DNA of 15,806 bases, from assembly GCA_902795555.1 (NCBI GenBank), contig CADBLV010000068.1, positions 1 to 15,806 of the forward strand, read 5' to 3'. Shown here in pieces: positions 1-6,773 of the stretch. The notes below the pieces were generated by a model. It made no database searches, had not been told where the DNA came from, and saw only the letters and a list, made by a program, of their open reading frames with translations. The translations under genes were made by a program, and so were the position numbers. The stretch is from an uncultured Eubacteriales bacterium. GTDB lineage: Bacteria; Bacillota_A; Clostridia; Christensenellales; Aristaeellaceae. The stretch's first letter is position 1, and each line of letters starts with the position of its first letter.

Positions 1-81
1 ATTAAGTTTACAAGTTGATGAATCAGCCCAAAAAATAATTTTTTTGAAAGAATCCCTTCATCTTTTTGTCATTTTTCCCGA

Positions 82-110
82 TTGACACATTTCTTCTCTT
101 TTTTTATGCT
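82..110 (+). promoter_or_regulatory. Sigma-A type promoter of the GMP synthase gene
   Basis: TTGACA at 82-87 and TATGCT at 105-110 are separated by exactly 17 bases. Transcription should start near 116-118, giving a leader of about 115 nt before the ATG at 233. The -35 is perfect and the -10 matches 4 of 6 positions. No other good promoter is visible upstream of the gene. Confidence 0.72.
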
Positions 111-119
111 GTTATCATT

Positions 120-196
120 CCGGAAAATCCCCCGGAAGAATTCACCCGAAGGATTCCCCGGAAGGATCCCCGGAATCATCCGGAGCATTTCCGGAA
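120..196 (+). repeat. Degenerate CCGGAA array in the 5' leader
   Basis: Seven CCGGAA or near-CCGGAA boxes start at 120, 132, 145 (CCCGAA), 158, 170, 180 (CCGGAG) and 191, so the spacing is 10 to 13 bases. The array fills most of the predicted untranslated leader between the promoter and the ribosome-binding site. CCGG is self-complementary and several boxes are preceded by TT, so boxes could pair with each other in RNA as alternative short stems. It does not resemble a purine riboswitch that I recognise. It may be a decayed minisatellite or a regulatory leader. Confidence 0.7.
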
Positions 197-232
197 ACGA
201 AACCGTATTGCACGAAGAACGGAGGAAAAAGC

Positions 233-1213
233 ATGGAATCGAACAAGCGTCCCGAAAGCATGGAACGGATTACCACCCCGGCCCTGGCCGATGCGTTTAT
301 CAAAGAGCAGGTAGCCGCCATTCGCCGGCAGGTTGGAGATAAGAAAGTGCTGCTGGCCCTGTCCGGAGGGGTAGACAGCTCCGTTGTCGCCGCGTTGCTG
401 ATCCGCGCTATCGGGCAGCAGCTTGTGGCCGTTCATGTCAACCACGGTCTCCTGCGGAAGGGAGAGCCGGAGCAGGTGATCGAGGTGTTCCGCAATCAGA
501 TGCACGCCAATCTGATCTATGTGGACGCCGTGGATCGTTTCCTGGATAAACTCGCCGGCGTTTCCGCCCCGGAACAGAAGCGGAAGATCATCGGCGCGGA
601 ATTCATCCGCGTTTTCGAGGAAGAAGCCCGAAAGCAGGACGGGATCCGTTTCCTGGCTCAGGGAACCATCTATCCGGATATCCTCGAAAGCGGTCCCGTC
701 AAGGCCCATCACAATGTGGGCGGGCTGCCGGAGGATCTGGATTTTGAGCTGGTCGAGCCTCTGAAGTTCCTCTTTAAAGATGAAGTGCGTGTGGTCGGCG
801 TAGCCCTGGGGCTGCCTGAAGGCATGGTTTATCGTCAGCCCTTCCCCGGTCCCGGCCTGGGCGTTCGCTGTCTGGGCGCCATCACCCGCGACCGCCTGGA
901 GGCTGTTCGCGAAAGCGACGCGATCCTGCGGGAAGAATTCAGTCTTGCCGGCCTGCAGGGGAAAGTCTGGCAGTATTTTACGATCGTTCCGGACCTGAAG
1001 AGTGTCGGCGTCCGGGATGGCATCCGATGCGAAGAATGGCCTGTGATTATCCGGGCCGTCAACACAAAGGACGCTATGACCGCCACCGTCGAGAATATTC
1101 CCTTTGATCTGATGCAGCGAATTGTCAGCCGGATCATATCGGAAGTCCGGGGTGTTAACCGCGTTCTCTATGATTTCACACCCAAGCCCACCGGCACCAT
1201 TGAGTGGGAATGA
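233..1213 (+). CDS. guaA: GMP synthase ATP-pyrophosphatase subunit, stand-alone
   Basis: This 326-residue protein matches the C-terminal two thirds of bacterial GuaA, which adenylates XMP and aminates it to GMP in the last step of cytosolic guanine nucleotide synthesis. The PP-loop SGGVDSS lies at residues 44-50. Further GuaA signatures are [11 protein letters not shown] in the middle, [12 protein letters not shown] near residue 202, and a C-terminus ending GTIEWE, which belongs to the dimerisation domain. The N-terminal class-I glutaminase domain (about 200 residues) is absent, and the promoter at 82-110 leaves no room for it upstream. The ATG at 233 is chosen because GGAGG at 221-225 sits 7 bases before it; a later ATG at 260 lacks such a site. 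The protein must use free ammonia or a glutaminase subunit encoded elsewhere, as in archaeal two-subunit enzymes. It could instead be a second, specialised paralogue. Family assignment is very sure; the exact role is less so. Confidence 0.93.
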   Translation: MESNKRPESMERITTPALADAFIKEQVAAIRRQVGDKKVLLALSGGVDSSVVAALLIRAIGQQLVAVHVNHGLLRKGEPEQVIEVFRNQMHANLIYVDAVDRFLDKLAGVSAPEQKRKIIGAEFIRVFEEEARKQDGIRFLAQGTIYPDILESGPVKAHHNVGGLPEDLDFELVEPLKFLFKDEVRVVGVALGLPEGMVYRQPFPGPGLGVRCLGAITRDRLEAVRESDAILREEFSLAGLQGKVWQYFTIVPDLKSVGVRDGIRCEEWPVIIRAVNTKDAMTATVENIPFDLMQRIVSRIISEVRGVNRVLYDFTPKPTGTIEWE

Positions 1214-1217
1214 CACA

Positions 1218-1254
1218 AATGACCGCCTGTGGCGGATATCTCGCCTGCGTCATT
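1218..1254. other. Nested inverted repeat after the GMP synthase gene
   Basis: AATGAC at 1218-1223 is complementary to GTCATT at 1249-1254 and encloses a perfect hairpin CCGCC-TGT-GGCGG at 1223-1235. It begins four bases after the stop codon. There is no T-run, so it is not a classical intrinsic terminator, but it could stabilise the 3' end of the mRNA or act as a bidirectional terminator between convergent genes. Confidence 0.4.
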
Positions 1255-1269
1255 CTCAACCGAAAAGGA

Positions 1270-1293
1270 GCAATCTCCACAGTGTGGAGTTGC
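1270..1293. other. Strong hairpin in convergent intergenic region
   Basis: GCAA-T-CTCCAC at 1270-1280 pairs with GTGGAGTTGC at 1284-1293 across a 3-base AGT loop. This gives ten base pairs with a single bulged T. It lies between two convergent genes and lacks a T-run on either strand. Together with the inverted repeat at 1218-1254 it makes this 157-base spacer highly structured. No gene is supported here: the short open frames show no ribosome-binding site or family similarity. Confidence 0.45.
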
Positions 1294-1370
1294 GACTGTT
1301 GAGGTTGCGGAGCATTTGTCCGGAAACCCGCATCTCCTTATCTCTGACGACGGGATTATGGTTCATTGCC

Positions 1371-1802
1371 TTATTCCACGCAAAACTCGGTCCACTCGAT
1401 ATGATTGTATTGCATGACATCGTCTGCTTTCTTCATGCCCAGCTTCTCGTAAAACGGAATCGCGTGCTCGTTGGCAATCAGATATACCGCAATATCCTTC
1501 TCGCCGCCGGCCATCTCATGGGCCTTCTTCATCAGGCTGCGGCCGATTCCCTGCCGCTCATAATTCCTGTCTACACCCAGATCGGTGATATACAGCCAGT
1601 ACGCAAAGTCTGTCAGCCCAAGCAGCACGCCGACAATCCGATTCCCGTCATTGCGCGCAACCAGACTGACAGAAGCATTTTCGAGCAATCTGGGAATCCG
1701 TTCGGCAAACCGTTCTTTGGGATACTGAGAACCCAGATCCGTCCGTTTCAGGAAATCAATGTATTCGTCAGCAGTCAGCTTTTCGCTGCGAATCGTAATC
1801 AT
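1371..1802 (-). CDS. GNAT family N-acetyltransferase
   Basis: This 143-residue single-domain protein has the Gcn5-related fold, which transfers an acetyl group from acetyl-CoA to an amine. Motif A is visible as DLGVDRNYERQGIGRSL (residues 74-90), where QGIG forms the pyrophosphate-binding turn. The C-terminal motif B is NEHAIPFYEKLGM (111-123). The substrate cannot be read from sequence. The ATG overlaps the stop of the upstream kinase-like gene as ATGA (1799-1802), so the two are very probably translationally coupled and made in similar amounts. It is the last gene of the minus-strand block that begins with the XRE gene at 7277. Confidence 0.88.
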   Translation of the reverse strand: MITIRSEKLTADEYIDFLKRTDLGSQYPKERFAERIPRLLENASVSLVARNDGNRIVGVLLGLTDFAYWLYITDLGVDRNYERQGIGRSLMKKAHEMAGGEKDIAVYLIANEHAIPFYEKLGMKKADDVMQYNHIEWTEFCVE

Positions 1803-2356
1803 GTGTTTTCTCCGTCTATTCTTTCCGTATGCTGTTTCAGGTGTTCCAGGAACTCCGGCGTCCGGGACCAGTACCGAATTCCCCAGTTTTCAAAATTCCA
1901 CTGATCCATGTAATCGTTGCACTCATAATCCACATACCAGATCAGGCCGTCCTGGATCACAAAATTGGTCGGAAAGTAATCGATATTCAGGCCGGCTTTC
2001 CTGGCCTGAGCTGCCATTTCCCGCACCTGATCCAGATACGGATCGGCTGAACCGCCGTCCCGCACAAGGTCAAAGATCGTATTCCCGGCGATATATTCTT
2101 TGACAACGATTTCTGCCTCTTCATCAATCGCAATCAGGGCCGGGATCCTGATTCCTACTTTCCGCAACCGTTCGTAGTCCCGTTTTTCCGCTTCAATCTT
2201 ATTGCCGAAAGTATAATAATCGCACGGTTCATGATGAATCCGCTTGATAACGACCTGCCCGGCCTCTGCTTCCGCCAGATAGGAATATCCACCTTTCCCG
2301 TGCCCAAGAAGCCTGAGAATGCGGTATTCCTTTCCGCAGGCCGTGATTGACTCCAT
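1799..2356 (-). CDS. Small protein-kinase-fold enzyme (Ser/Thr kinase or aminoglycoside-phosphotransferase-like)
   Basis: This 185-residue protein has a minimal kinase core. It carries a glycine-rich loop LGHGKGGYS (17-25), a probable ATP lysine in VVIKRI (K38), a helix-C glutamate in NKIEAEKRDY, a hinge near VVKEY (84-88), a catalytic loop NIDYFPTN (124-131) with D126 and N131 in the usual D-x4-N spacing, and a metal-binding D143 in YVDYE. The C-lobe is very short, as in RIO, lipopolysaccharide-core and antibiotic kinases. I recall similar proteins in Clostridia, usually annotated as hypothetical or as Ser/Thr kinase. The ATG at 2356 is chosen for its AAGGAGGG site 8 bases upstream. An in-frame ATG at 2392, adding 12 residues, has a weaker AAAGGGG site. 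The stop overlaps the start of the following GNAT by ATGA. Substrate is unknown. Confidence 0.8.
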   Translation of the reverse strand: MESITACGKEYRILRLLGHGKGGYSYLAEAEAGQVVIKRIHHEPCDYYTFGNKIEAEKRDYERLRKVGIRIPALIAIDEEAEIVVKEYIAGNTIFDLVRDGGSADPYLDQVREMAAQARKAGLNIDYFPTNFVIQDGLIWYVDYECNDYMDQWNFENWGIRYWSRTPEFLEHLKQHTERIDGENT

Positions 2357-2364
2357 CCGGTATC

Positions 2365-2371
2365 CCTCCTT
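2365..2371 (-). promoter_or_regulatory. Ribosome-binding site deciding the kinase-like gene start
   Basis: Read on the minus strand this is AAGGAGG, 8 bases before the ATG at 2356. It favours that start over the in-frame ATG at 2392. Confidence 0.7.
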
Positions 2372-2407
2372 TTCAAGCGAAGTACAGTTCATTGATCATT
2401 CCCCTTT

Positions 2408-2424
2408 GTGAACTGCGGGTTCAC
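2408..2424. promoter_or_regulatory. Inverted repeat GTGAAC-N5-GTTCAC
   Basis: A perfect six-base inverted repeat (2408-2413 and 2419-2424) lies 52 bases before the kinase-like start at 2356 and beyond the stop of the GNAT-AadA fusion gene. It could be an operator for the kinase-GNAT pair or a weak mRNA 3' hairpin. No T-run follows, and no convincing promoter was found in the 181-base gap 2357-2537. Confidence 0.35.
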
Positions 2425-2537
2425 ATCTGCCATTCCGTCCGTTTGGCTCTTTTGTATCATTCCTGATCTATTTCTATCCGTCTTCCATATCGCCACTCCT
2501 GTCGCATAGAGGACAAGGCCCGGCGTCGTGGAATCCG

Positions 2538-3803
2538 TTATTTGATACGCCCCTGGTTTCTTTCCAGTGTAATCTGCTCCAGCATATAAGCAGCATAGTT
2601 TCCGGCCTGTTCCCGGTCATACGGAACATCGTCCCCGTTTTCATACTCCTGAAGCGCAGAACGAATCAACGAATGGTACTGCTCCGGCAGGAATTTCAAC
2701 CCCCACACTCCGCCTTCCTGCTTGGACATGACCTTCTTTTCCTTCAGGTATGCCAGGATTCTCGCCAGATTCAGAATCAGGTACATGGGATTTTCCATGA
2801 TCTCTTTTTCCGCGCCGGAAACATCATTCCAGATGGAGTCAAGATAATTCTGTTCCGGTACTTCACCGAACACTTCCGGAATCGGCAGCCCATAAAGGCA
2901 ACGGCCCCTGTTTCGAATCACGGTGAAATGTGCAGCCAGATCTTTGTCAGTTCCGTTCATTTTCCGGATATAGTCCTCAGGATCTCTCCGATACCAGTCC
3001 GTATGCATCCTGGAATAATGAAGAATGAAAGGTGTCGGATAAACAAACGGATTGCACACGTCTCCTGTGACAATACTCATTTCGATTCCTTTGCCCTGGC
3101 ATTCACGATCCAGTTCAATCAGCCTGTCCATAAACCGGCGCTTCTCCTCATCGGTCGGCACCGTGTTGACAACCACCAGGAAATCCAGATCGCTTTTTTT
3201 CGGCTGATAGCATCCCATCACGGCAGAGCCATGCAAATAGACGCCCGTAAGACGGTCCTTCAGGATCGCTTTTGTCATTTCCGTAAATCGACAGATCAAC
3301 GGTTCCTTCTGATCATGCGGATTCAGTTTCAGGGCCGCAATGATCTCGTCTCCATCCCGTTCTCCGGTTTCCGTGAACCCAAATGCTGTATACAGTGCTT
3401 TTGCCGTTGTGTTTTCCGGCTCATAAGACAGCCAGCAGTATTCCGCCGGTCCGCATGGTTCACCGGCAATAAAGTCCAGGATCAGATTCATGGCAGCCCG
3501 GCCATACCCTTTCCGCTGATACCGTTCATCAATCATGAAGCGCCACAGGTTGTAATTATGGTGGGCAATAGCCGGAGCATCCTCCCACTCATCATCCGTA
3601 CCGAATCCAATCATGCAGAAGCCCACCGGCGTCCTGTCATCATAAATGCCAAAGGGGAACGCGTGCCCGTGATGGGTGATCGCGATATAGGCCTCAATGA
3701 TGCTGACGTCATTCGGGGCAACAAAGCTTTTCTGCGCATCGCCGACATGCAGTTTCAGGATATCCCAGACATTCTTTCCGCTTATTCTTTCCAGTCTGAT
3801 CAT
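2538..3803 (-). CDS. GNAT acetyltransferase fused to AadA-type nucleotidyltransferase
   Basis: This 421-residue protein has two enzyme domains in one frame. Residues 1-162 are a GNAT domain resembling the BltD spermine/spermidine acetyltransferase type, with MIDERYQRKGYGRAAM at 90-105 and NTTAKALYTAFGF at 131-143. Residues about 170-421 resemble AadA-like aminoglycoside adenylyltransferases. This part has the nucleotidyltransferase signature GS-x11-DLD (G192, S193, D205, D207), a third acidic position E241 in GIEMSIV, and a C-terminal helical domain (NLARILAYLKEKKVMSKQEG, then LPEQYHSLI) that parallels the AadA C-terminus. The GNAT part should bind acetyl-CoA and the second part ATP. Known aminoglycoside enzymes fuse such domains, but this order with a polyamine-type GNAT is not one I recognise. 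The start ATG at 3803 has only a modest GAAAGGG site. Fold assignment is strong; substrates are inferred. Confidence 0.85.
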   Translation of the reverse strand: MIRLERISGKNVWDILKLHVGDAQKSFVAPNDVSIIEAYIAITHHGHAFPFGIYDDRTPVGFCMIGFGTDDEWEDAPAIAHHNYNLWRFMIDERYQRKGYGRAAMNLILDFIAGEPCGPAEYCWLSYEPENTTAKALYTAFGFTETGERDGDEIIAALKLNPHDQKEPLICRFTEMTKAILKDRLTGVYLHGSAVMGCYQPKKSDLDFLVVVNTVPTDEEKRRFMDRLIELDRECQGKGIEMSIVTGDVCNPFVYPTPFILHYSRMHTDWYRRDPEDYIRKMNGTDKDLAAHFTVIRNRGRCLYGLPIPEVFGEVPEQNYLDSIWNDVSGAEKEIMENPMYLILNLARILAYLKEKKVMSKQEGGVWGLKFLPEQYHSLIRSALQEYENGDDVPYDREQAGNYAAYMLEQITLERNQGRIK

Positions 3804-3935
3804 GGCCTTACCCTTTCAACAGCGATCCTGTGAAGCCCGAATCTTTCTTCGTGCCGTCGCAAACATCTGCCCCATGCTTCTGTTTTCATCTCGAAAAAAC
3901 ACTGAAACTCTCCGAACTGCCAGCGGAATATCCTT

Positions 3936-4388
3936 CTATTCTCCTGTCGGAATCTTCTCATTCAGGCTTTTGTTGCGGTAGTTCAGGTTGGTACGCAGGG
4001 AATATCCCTGTTTTTCCCAGAAAGCATTGGCCGCCTCGTTGTCCATGAAAACAAGGCCGAACACCTTCTGAATTCCTTCCTTCTTCAAAGCTTCTTCCGC
4101 CTCGGAAACAAGGCGGGCAGCAATTCCCATCCGCCGGTAGTCCGGATGAACGCACATATGATGAATGATCCCTCTGCGTCCGTCATGCCCCGTCAGAATC
4201 ACACCGATGATCTGATCACCCCTGACAGCCGCAAAGCAGGTATGTGGATTGCGTTTCAGATACCTGGCAATTCCTTCCCGGCTGTCATCCACAGGATTGA
4301 GCGCCCGACGGCTTTGTTCCGTGCTGTTCCAGAGGCCGAAGATTGCGTCATAATCGTCGATCGTAACCAGTCTGATCCGATATTCCAC
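3936..4388 (-). CDS. GNAT family N-acetyltransferase, YpeA/RimI-like
   Basis: This 150-residue single GNAT domain shows GHDGRRGIIHHMCVHPDYRR followed by MGIAARLV (residues 68-94) as strand 4 plus motif A. The C-terminal motif DNEAANAFWEKQGYS is at 116-130 and a terminal NYRNKSL at 136-142. The GHDG-RRG stretch resembles E. coli YpeA, a predicted acetyltransferase of unknown substrate. The start is a GTG at 4388, because AAAGGAG at 4397-4403 lies 8 bases before it. An upstream in-frame TTG at 4406 would lie beyond that site and has none of its own. The gene is separated by 120 bases from the GNAT upstream and by 132 bases from the fusion gene downstream. No promoter or terminator was seen in either gap. 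Confidence 0.88.
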   Translation of the reverse strand: MEYRIRLVTIDDYDAIFGLWNSTEQSRRALNPVDDSREGIARYLKRNPHTCFAAVRGDQIIGVILTGHDGRRGIIHHMCVHPDYRRMGIAARLVSEAEEALKKEGIQKVFGLVFMDNEAANAFWEKQGYSLRTNLNYRNKSLNEKIPTGE

Positions 4389-4396
4389 AGGGTTCG

Positions 4397-4403
4397 CTCC
4401 TTT
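4397..4403 (-). promoter_or_regulatory. Ribosome-binding site deciding a GTG start
   Basis: The minus strand reads AAAGGAG, then 8 bases, then GTG at 4388. This supports GTG rather than the further upstream TTG as the start codon. Confidence 0.7.
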
Positions 4404-4508
4404 CAAAGTTCAACTTCAGGAAATCATTCATCCGGGGCCTTGTCCTCCCTCCGGGCGTTCCGTCTTTCACGGACTGCCGCACGACCGATTCCGGCCTGTC
4501 CCGGTCCG

Positions 4509-4979
4509 TCAGATCATCATCTCCATATACCGGCGATAAGTCGTAAAGCCCGCTGCTTCATAGAAGGCCAGAGCGTTCCCGTTGAACTCCCACATGTTCA
4601 GTTCGATCCGATGATATCCCTGTTCTTTTGCAAAGTCTTTGATAAAGCGGATCATGGCTGAAGCAACCCCCTGCCTGCGGTGGTTCTCATCCACGCAGAA
4701 TTCATCGATATCCAGAAAATCCCGTTCATACATGAAAGGATTCTCCGGTTTGCGAATATGATGCAGCACGGCAAACCCGCAGATCGTCTCATTTTCCGCC
4801 GCGACAACGATCCGCTGCTCCGGATCATGATAAATCACATAAATATAGTCCCTGAGCTCATCACGAAAGCCGGGCTTGAATACCTCCGGCTTTCCGGCGA
4901 CATGCAGATCATTGACCTGCCTGCGCAGTTGATTGACGCGATCCAGCTCCTCTTCTCTGGCAAATCGGATTTCCATCAT
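4509..4979 (-). CDS. GNAT family N-acetyltransferase
   Basis: This 156-residue protein has an intact GNAT core: DIDEFCVDENHRRQGVASAM at residues 90-109, where RRQGVAS is the acetyl-CoA pyrophosphate loop, and GNALAFYEAAGFTTYRR at 134-150. The N-terminal helix pair (residues 8-45, with QVNDLHVAGKPEVFKPGF) is typical of a GNAT subgroup I recall from Lachnospiraceae with no assigned substrate. The start ATG at 4979 is followed directly by a second ATG. It overlaps the stop of the GNAT-nitroreductase gene as ATGA, and AAGGGA lies 7 bases upstream, so the two are probably coupled. The pairing with another GNAT is notable. Confidence 0.88.
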   Translation of the reverse strand: MMEIRFAREEELDRVNQLRRQVNDLHVAGKPEVFKPGFRDELRDYIYVIYHDPEQRIVVAAENETICGFAVLHHIRKPENPFMYERDFLDIDEFCVDENHRRQGVASAMIRFIKDFAKEQGYHRIELNMWEFNGNALAFYEAAGFTTYRRYMEMMI

Positions 4980-6010
4980 ATGCTGTTCCCTTCTGTGTTA
5001 TTTCCCTGCTGAAACCCATTGAACCACGCCCTCTCATGAAACGCCTTTTTCTTCGGCGAGGTGGGCTCTGACTCCGCTCTTCCGACCGGGAGAATACAAA
5101 CCAGTTCATATCCTTCGGGAACGTTCAGAATCTGAGCGATTTGATCGCATATCCGGTCCGTGTCCGTGATATGTCCCTCATACCAGCAGCTTTGGTATCC
5201 CAGCGCGGTGATCGCCAGGAGCATATTTTCGATGGCGGCAGCATAGTCCTGTGTCGCAAAGCATCGGTCGCGATAGGCGTTTTTTCTCTGCGTCAGAACG
5301 CAGAGCACAGCCGGAGCGGTTTCACCCACAGGCGGATCAATGGCTGCCCGAATTCTGGCCAAAACATCCGGATCGTCCACCGCAATGAGACTGGTGGTCT
5401 GTTTGTTGCATCCGGACGGCGCAGCCAGCCCGGCTTCCATGATGGCCTTCAGATGTTCTCTCGGAACCCTCTCCGGCTTAAACTTTCCGCGGTAGCTGCG
5501 CCTGTGAAGGATGGTCTCCAGGATGGTCTGCTGATTTTTCGGGATGACATACTTTTCCAGCCTGTATAAATGCTCGTCATCAATCTCCGTGTTTCCGTTC
5601 TTGAACGTATAGCCCATCTTTTGATAAAACGGAAGGCCGGTGATGGAAGCAGGGATCTCAATCCGACTGGCACGCAGGGCAAATTCGTCCCGCTCCAGGG
5701 TTTCCATGATGGCCCGTCCGATGCCTTTCCCCTGATAATCCGGATGAACAAAGATGCTGAACAGACTGCTTTCGTCTTCTTTGCCCCAGTATGGGCCGAT
5801 CGCTCCGCAGCCGATGATCGCGCCATCTTCTTCGGCCACATAGAAGTGCGTCCAGGATGCACGCTGCAGAACATGCTCCGGCGTCTGTGTTTTCACAAGT
5901 TCTTCCATCAGTTCAGCCGGATAATCGCCGATGTTGGAGATTCGGATCGTCGTGACAATCAATTCGGAAACCTTCTGAGCATCCTGCTCTCTCAGTCTTC
6001 TGATGTTCAA
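4976..6010 (-). CDS. GNAT acetyltransferase fused to nitroreductase-family flavoprotein
   Basis: This 344-residue protein has two domains. Residues 1-155 form a GNAT with SIFVHPDYQGKGIGRAIMET at 85-104 (QGKGIG loop) and GLPFYQKMGY at 125-134. Residues about 161-320 match the nitroreductase fold of FMN-dependent oxidoreductases. They carry LHRRSYRGKF (168-177, the usual phosphate-binding Arg-Ser start), GLAAPSGCNKQ (194-204), APAVLCVLT (232-240), DYAAAIENMLLAITALGYQS (255-274) and a closing ILPVGRAES (306-314). These enzymes reduce nitro groups, quinones or enones with NAD(P)H, usually as dimers. The start is TTG at 6010, with GGGGAGG 8 bases upstream; no ATG fits. It lies 28 bases after the ImmA-like gene and overlaps the next GNAT by ATGA, so a four-gene operon XRE-ImmA-fusion-GNAT is likely. 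Both folds look complete. Confidence 0.87.
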   Translation of the reverse strand: MNIRRLREQDAQKVSELIVTTIRISNIGDYPAELMEELVKTQTPEHVLQRASWTHFYVAEEDGAIIGCGAIGPYWGKEDESSLFSIFVHPDYQGKGIGRAIMETLERDEFALRASRIEIPASITGLPFYQKMGYTFKNGNTEIDDEHLYRLEKYVIPKNQQTILETILHRRSYRGKFKPERVPREHLKAIMEAGLAAPSGCNKQTTSLIAVDDPDVLARIRAAIDPPVGETAPAVLCVLTQRKNAYRDRCFATQDYAAAIENMLLAITALGYQSCWYEGHITDTDRICDQIAQILNVPEGYELVCILPVGRAESEPTSPKKKAFHERAWFNGFQQGNNTEGNSI

Positions 6011-6018
6011 GAACGTTA

Positions 6019-6025
6019 CCTCCCC
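6019..6025 (-). promoter_or_regulatory. Ribosome-binding site deciding a TTG start
   Basis: GGGGAGG on the minus strand lies 8 bases before TTG at 6010, the only well-placed start for the GNAT-nitroreductase fusion. Confidence 0.72.
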
Positions 6026-6038
6026 GTCGTTTTCCTTT

Positions 6039-6698
6039 TCATCGCTGCCAGTTCTTCAGAAAATCGCTTCGCGTTTCCGGAATGTTCGGCAGCTCGTAGC
6101 CCCGATAGTTCAAGGCCCTGAATTTGAATTTCACCAGTTGAACATCCACGCCCAATTCACCGGCCAGCATTTCGAAGGAAGGAATGTCCGGATTTTCGTA
6201 AAAGAAATCCAGCATTCGTTCTTCCTCGAACCGCATTTTCGCCATCGGCGTTTTATAGCGATCAATATGCTCGCTGATATAAGTAACCGCTTCCTGATAC
6301 TGAAGAAAATGAATCTGATCCAGAATGAACGCATCATCAATGCATAAATCCGCTCCGGTCAGGTTGGCGTTGAACTCCTTCGGCGCGTTGGAAAAACTGA
6401 AAAGCCGACAGTCTTCAAAACTGTCACTGAAATGGTTTCCGGAGGCGGCGGCTTTATAATCATTCAGGGAATGACCCAGTTCGTGGATGAGCCCGGTTTT
6501 TCTCTGAACTGCGTCTGCCGCCCGGTTGATCCCGATCACCTGTCGTCGGTTCATCACCGTATAGAACCCGAGCAGGCTCTCCGGTTCATCAAATTCTTTC
6601 AGCAGAATATTCCTGTCGCAGATGATCTGAAGCGGATCGCGGGTTTTATATTTCTGATACGCATTCCGTGCCATCTGCAGGGCTTGCGGCCTGATCAA
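6039..6698 (-). CDS. ImmA/IrrE-family metallopeptidase
   Basis: This 219-residue protein has the zinc peptidase motif HELGH at residues 72-76 inside GLIHELGHSLNDY. A downstream E107 in APKEFNANLTGADL is a candidate third zinc ligand, in the place the family uses for an acidic ligand. The C-terminal part (about 160-215) looks helical, with MLAGELGVDVQLVKFKFRAL reminiscent of a winged-helix-like tail. In phages and ICEs ImmA cleaves the cognate XRE repressor to induce the element, and IrrE/PprI acts in the DNA-damage response. The partner here is probably the XRE protein encoded 75 bases upstream. The start is TTG at 6698, with GGGAG 9 bases before it; an ATG at 6674 lacks a ribosome-binding site, and an ATG at 6705 is out of frame. 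Family is clear; target and inducing signal are inferred. Confidence 0.85.
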   Translation of the reverse strand: MIRPQALQMARNAYQKYKTRDPLQIICDRNILLKEFDEPESLLGFYTVMNRRQVIGINRAADAVQRKTGLIHELGHSLNDYKAAASGNHFSDSFEDCRLFSFSNAPKEFNANLTGADLCIDDAFILDQIHFLQYQEAVTYISEHIDRYKTPMAKMRFEEERMLDFFYENPDIPSFEMLAGELGVDVQLVKFKFRALNYRGYELPNIPETRSDFLKNWQR

Positions 6699-6773
6699 GT
6701 GGCATCTCTCCCTTTCGCCGTTTTCTCCGGCTGCTGTCTGCTCTGATTCAAAAGCAGATTGCCCATCAGCCGC

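Noticed and set aside
176..1216. Long minus-strand open frame (346 codons) opposite the GMP synthase gene
   Set aside because: It is antisense to a gene with unmistakable GuaA motifs, shows no family similarity and has no ribosome-binding site.
1229..1417. Small plus-strand open frame of 62 codons after the GMP synthase gene
   Set aside because: It runs through two strong hairpins into the end of the convergent GNAT gene, with no Shine-Dalgarno site.
2673..3833. Plus-strand open frame of 386 codons opposite the GNAT-AadA fusion
   Set aside because: Antisense shadow; the minus-strand protein carries two complete enzyme domains.
2510..4449. GAGGACAAGGCCC at about 2511 and its inverse near 4436
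   Set aside because: Only about 13 shared bases in non-coding gaps with no further similarity nearby; too short to call an interspersed repeat.
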